Assembly: GCF_900141875.1 (NCBI RefSeq)
Contig: NZ_FQZE01000018.1
Location: 1-64,000, forward strand
Length of the DNA stretch: 64,000 bases
Direction of reading: 5' to 3'
Origin: Tangfeifania diversioriginum
GTDB lineage: Bacteria > Bacteroidota > Bacteroidia > Bacteroidales > Prolixibacteraceae
Below, piece by piece: positions 62,833-64,000 of this stretch. Within the stretch, counting starts at the first letter, position 1, and the number at the start of each line of letters is the position of its first letter. Below the pieces are notes generated by a model that saw only the letters and a list, made by a program, of their open reading frames with translations, had not been told where the DNA came from and ran no database searches. A program made the translations under genes and the position numbers.

Positions 62833-64000
62833 ATGAAAAGAATTATTCATGGAGTAAAATTATTAACTGTTGTTTTTTTGTTCAGCAGTTTAACAGTTTC
62901 TGCTGCAGAAAAAATTATGGCAGAAGAATTAGTTTGTGAATACCACACCAACCCGGTGGGTATCGATGTTCAAAAACCGCGATTAAGCTGGAAGATTTTT
63001 TCTGATCAACAGGATGTCCTTCAAACAGCTTACGAAATCAGAGTTGCTGATTCTCCTGCAAACCTGAAAAGGAAAAACCGTTTGATTTGGAGTTCGGGAA
63101 AAGTGAACAGCGATCAGTCGGTAAATGTGGAATACCAGGGTCCCGAACTTGAACCGATGCAGCGTGTTTACTGGCAGGTGCGCATTTGGGACAACCAAAA
63201 CAATGCCACTAAATGGAGCGAACCTGCTTTCTGGGAAATGGGGCTCACCCAACCTGAACTTTGGACCGCTTCGTGGATTACCATGGAAAACGAAAAAGAA
63301 GGTGAAGGTTCGAAACCCAGCCACTTTTTGCGGAAAGAATTTTCCACTTCAAAAAAAGTTGAATCCGCCAGAGTTTATGTTTCCGCACTCGGTTTATATG
63401 AACTTTATCTGAATGGTAAAAAAGTGGGCGATGAATTGTTTACACCCGGCTGGACCAGTTATAACAACCGCATTCAGTATCAAACCTACGATGTTACATC
63501 TATGGTAAAGAAAGATAATGCGTTGGGCGCTATCCTGGGCGATGGGTGGTACCGCGGAAATATTGGATTTAGTAACCAGCGAAACTATTTCGGCGACAAA
63601 CTTGCGCTGATTGCCCAACTTCAGATTACATATTCTGATGGCTCAACCGAAACAATCGGAACAGACGAAAGCTGGAAAGCAACCACCGGCCCAATCATTT
63701 TTTCCGATATATACAATGGAGAAACCTACGATGCACGCCTGGAAATGCCGGACTGGGCAACTGCCGGGTTCAACGATAGTAACTGGGGAGCTGTAGCAAA
63801 ACTTAATCATTCGAAAGAAATTTTGATTGCCCCCCAGGGAGTGCCGGTTAAAGCCGTGGAAGAAATTTCGCCCATCGAAATAATTACTACGCCCAAAGGC
63901 GAAACTGTTTTCGATATGGGCCAGAATATGGTAGGCTGGGTGCGGTTAAAAGTAAAAGGAAATCGCGGCGATGCAGTAACGTTGAAGTTTGCCGAAGTTC
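62833..64000 (+). CDS. Alpha-L-rhamnosidase, GH78 (partial, runs off the window)
   Basis: The frame is open from the ATG at 62833 to the window end (389 codons). A signal peptide (MKRIIHGVKLLTVVFLFSSL, then TVSAAEK) is followed by the N-terminal Ig-like domain of bacterial rhamnosidases (CEYHTNPVGIDVQKPRLSW, YEIRVADSP) and the first beta-sandwich (RVYVSALGLYELYLNGKKVG, FTPGWTSYNNRIQYQTYDV, AILGDGWYRGNIGF). The catalytic (alpha/alpha)6 barrel lies beyond the end. It probably releases L-rhamnose from plant or algal glycans, with RhaM acting on the product. Confidence 0.92.
   Translation, partial: MKRIIHGVKLLTVVFLFSSLTVSAAEKIMAEELVCEYHTNPVGIDVQKPRLSWKIFSDQQDVLQTAYEIRVADSPANLKRKNRLIWSSGKVNSDQSVNVEYQGPELEPMQRVYWQVRIWDNQNNATKWSEPAFWEMGLTQPELWTASWITMENEKEGEGSKPSHFLRKEFSTSKKVESARVYVSALGLYELYLNGKKVGDELFTPGWTSYNNRIQYQTYDVTSMVKKDNALGAILGDGWYRGNIGFSNQRNYFGDKLALIAQLQITYSDGSTETIGTDESWKATTGPIIFSDIYNGETYDARLEMPDWATAGFNDSNWGAVAKLNHSKEILIAPQGVPVKAVEEISPIEIITTPKGETVFDMGQNMVGWVRLKVKGNRGDAVTLKFAEV

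Overview
The window reads as a chromosomal segment of a Bacteroidota bacterium. Evidence: promoters of the TAnnTTTG type (one with a TTTG box exactly 19 bases upstream), two large proteins ending in type IX secretion (T9SS) sorting domains, a FeoA-FeoB fusion, a UpxY-type antiterminator, a DUF4293 protein, a short primary sigma factor and a thrA / phosphoglycerate-mutase-like / thrC operon. Gene content suggests a free-living polysaccharide degrader, perhaps of the Marinilabiliales (Prolixibacteraceae-like); that placement is inference.

Layout. 1-6000 is an accessory stretch: the 3' tip of an IS4-type element, an AT-rich trio (membrane protein, vWA-like lipoprotein, 51-aa protein), a REP-associated transposase split by its own REP repeats, and a large PKD/beta-helix surface lipoprotein. 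6000-7800 holds truA and a threefold tandem array of what looks like a small RNA gene (promoter, about 85 nt, intrinsic terminator), interrupted by a 152-bp palindromic element. 7800-23500 is mostly housekeeping: SPOR protein-clpS-nfeD-floA, bcp-recA, the threonine operon, rpoD-rpe, the Feo iron system, a thiamine-binding protein and tRNA-Arg. 23700-35400 is a surface locus: a PAS-LuxR regulator, a 3191-aa T9SS protein, a small lipoprotein sharing a module with it, and an outer-membrane barrel. It ends at a second, internally deleted IS4 copy (35423-36257), followed by a tRNA-Ser/tRNA-Pro unit with a broken tRNA-Ser copy carrying a REP unit.

37000-52600 carries an esterase, a patatin, a class V aminotransferase, htpG behind a sigma-54-like promoter with a palindrome, a secreted GH13 amylase, a MurU-like nucleotidyltransferase and an AddA-like helicase-nuclease. 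Two related antitoxin genes lie here, each followed with ATGA overlap by the stub of a lost toxin gene. 52700-57600 is a polysaccharide export head (UpxY antiterminator, Wza-like SLBB protein, Wzz-like protein) with no glycosyltransferases in view. 57600-64000 holds a universal stress protein, an ADP-forming acyl-CoA synthetase, a methyltransferase and a rhamnose locus (AraC regulator divergent from rhaM and a GH78 rhamnosidase cut by the window end).

The most unusual items are the triplicated small-RNA array, the two toxin-stripped antitoxin genes, the REP unit inside a tRNA-Ser copy, and the giant-protein locus.
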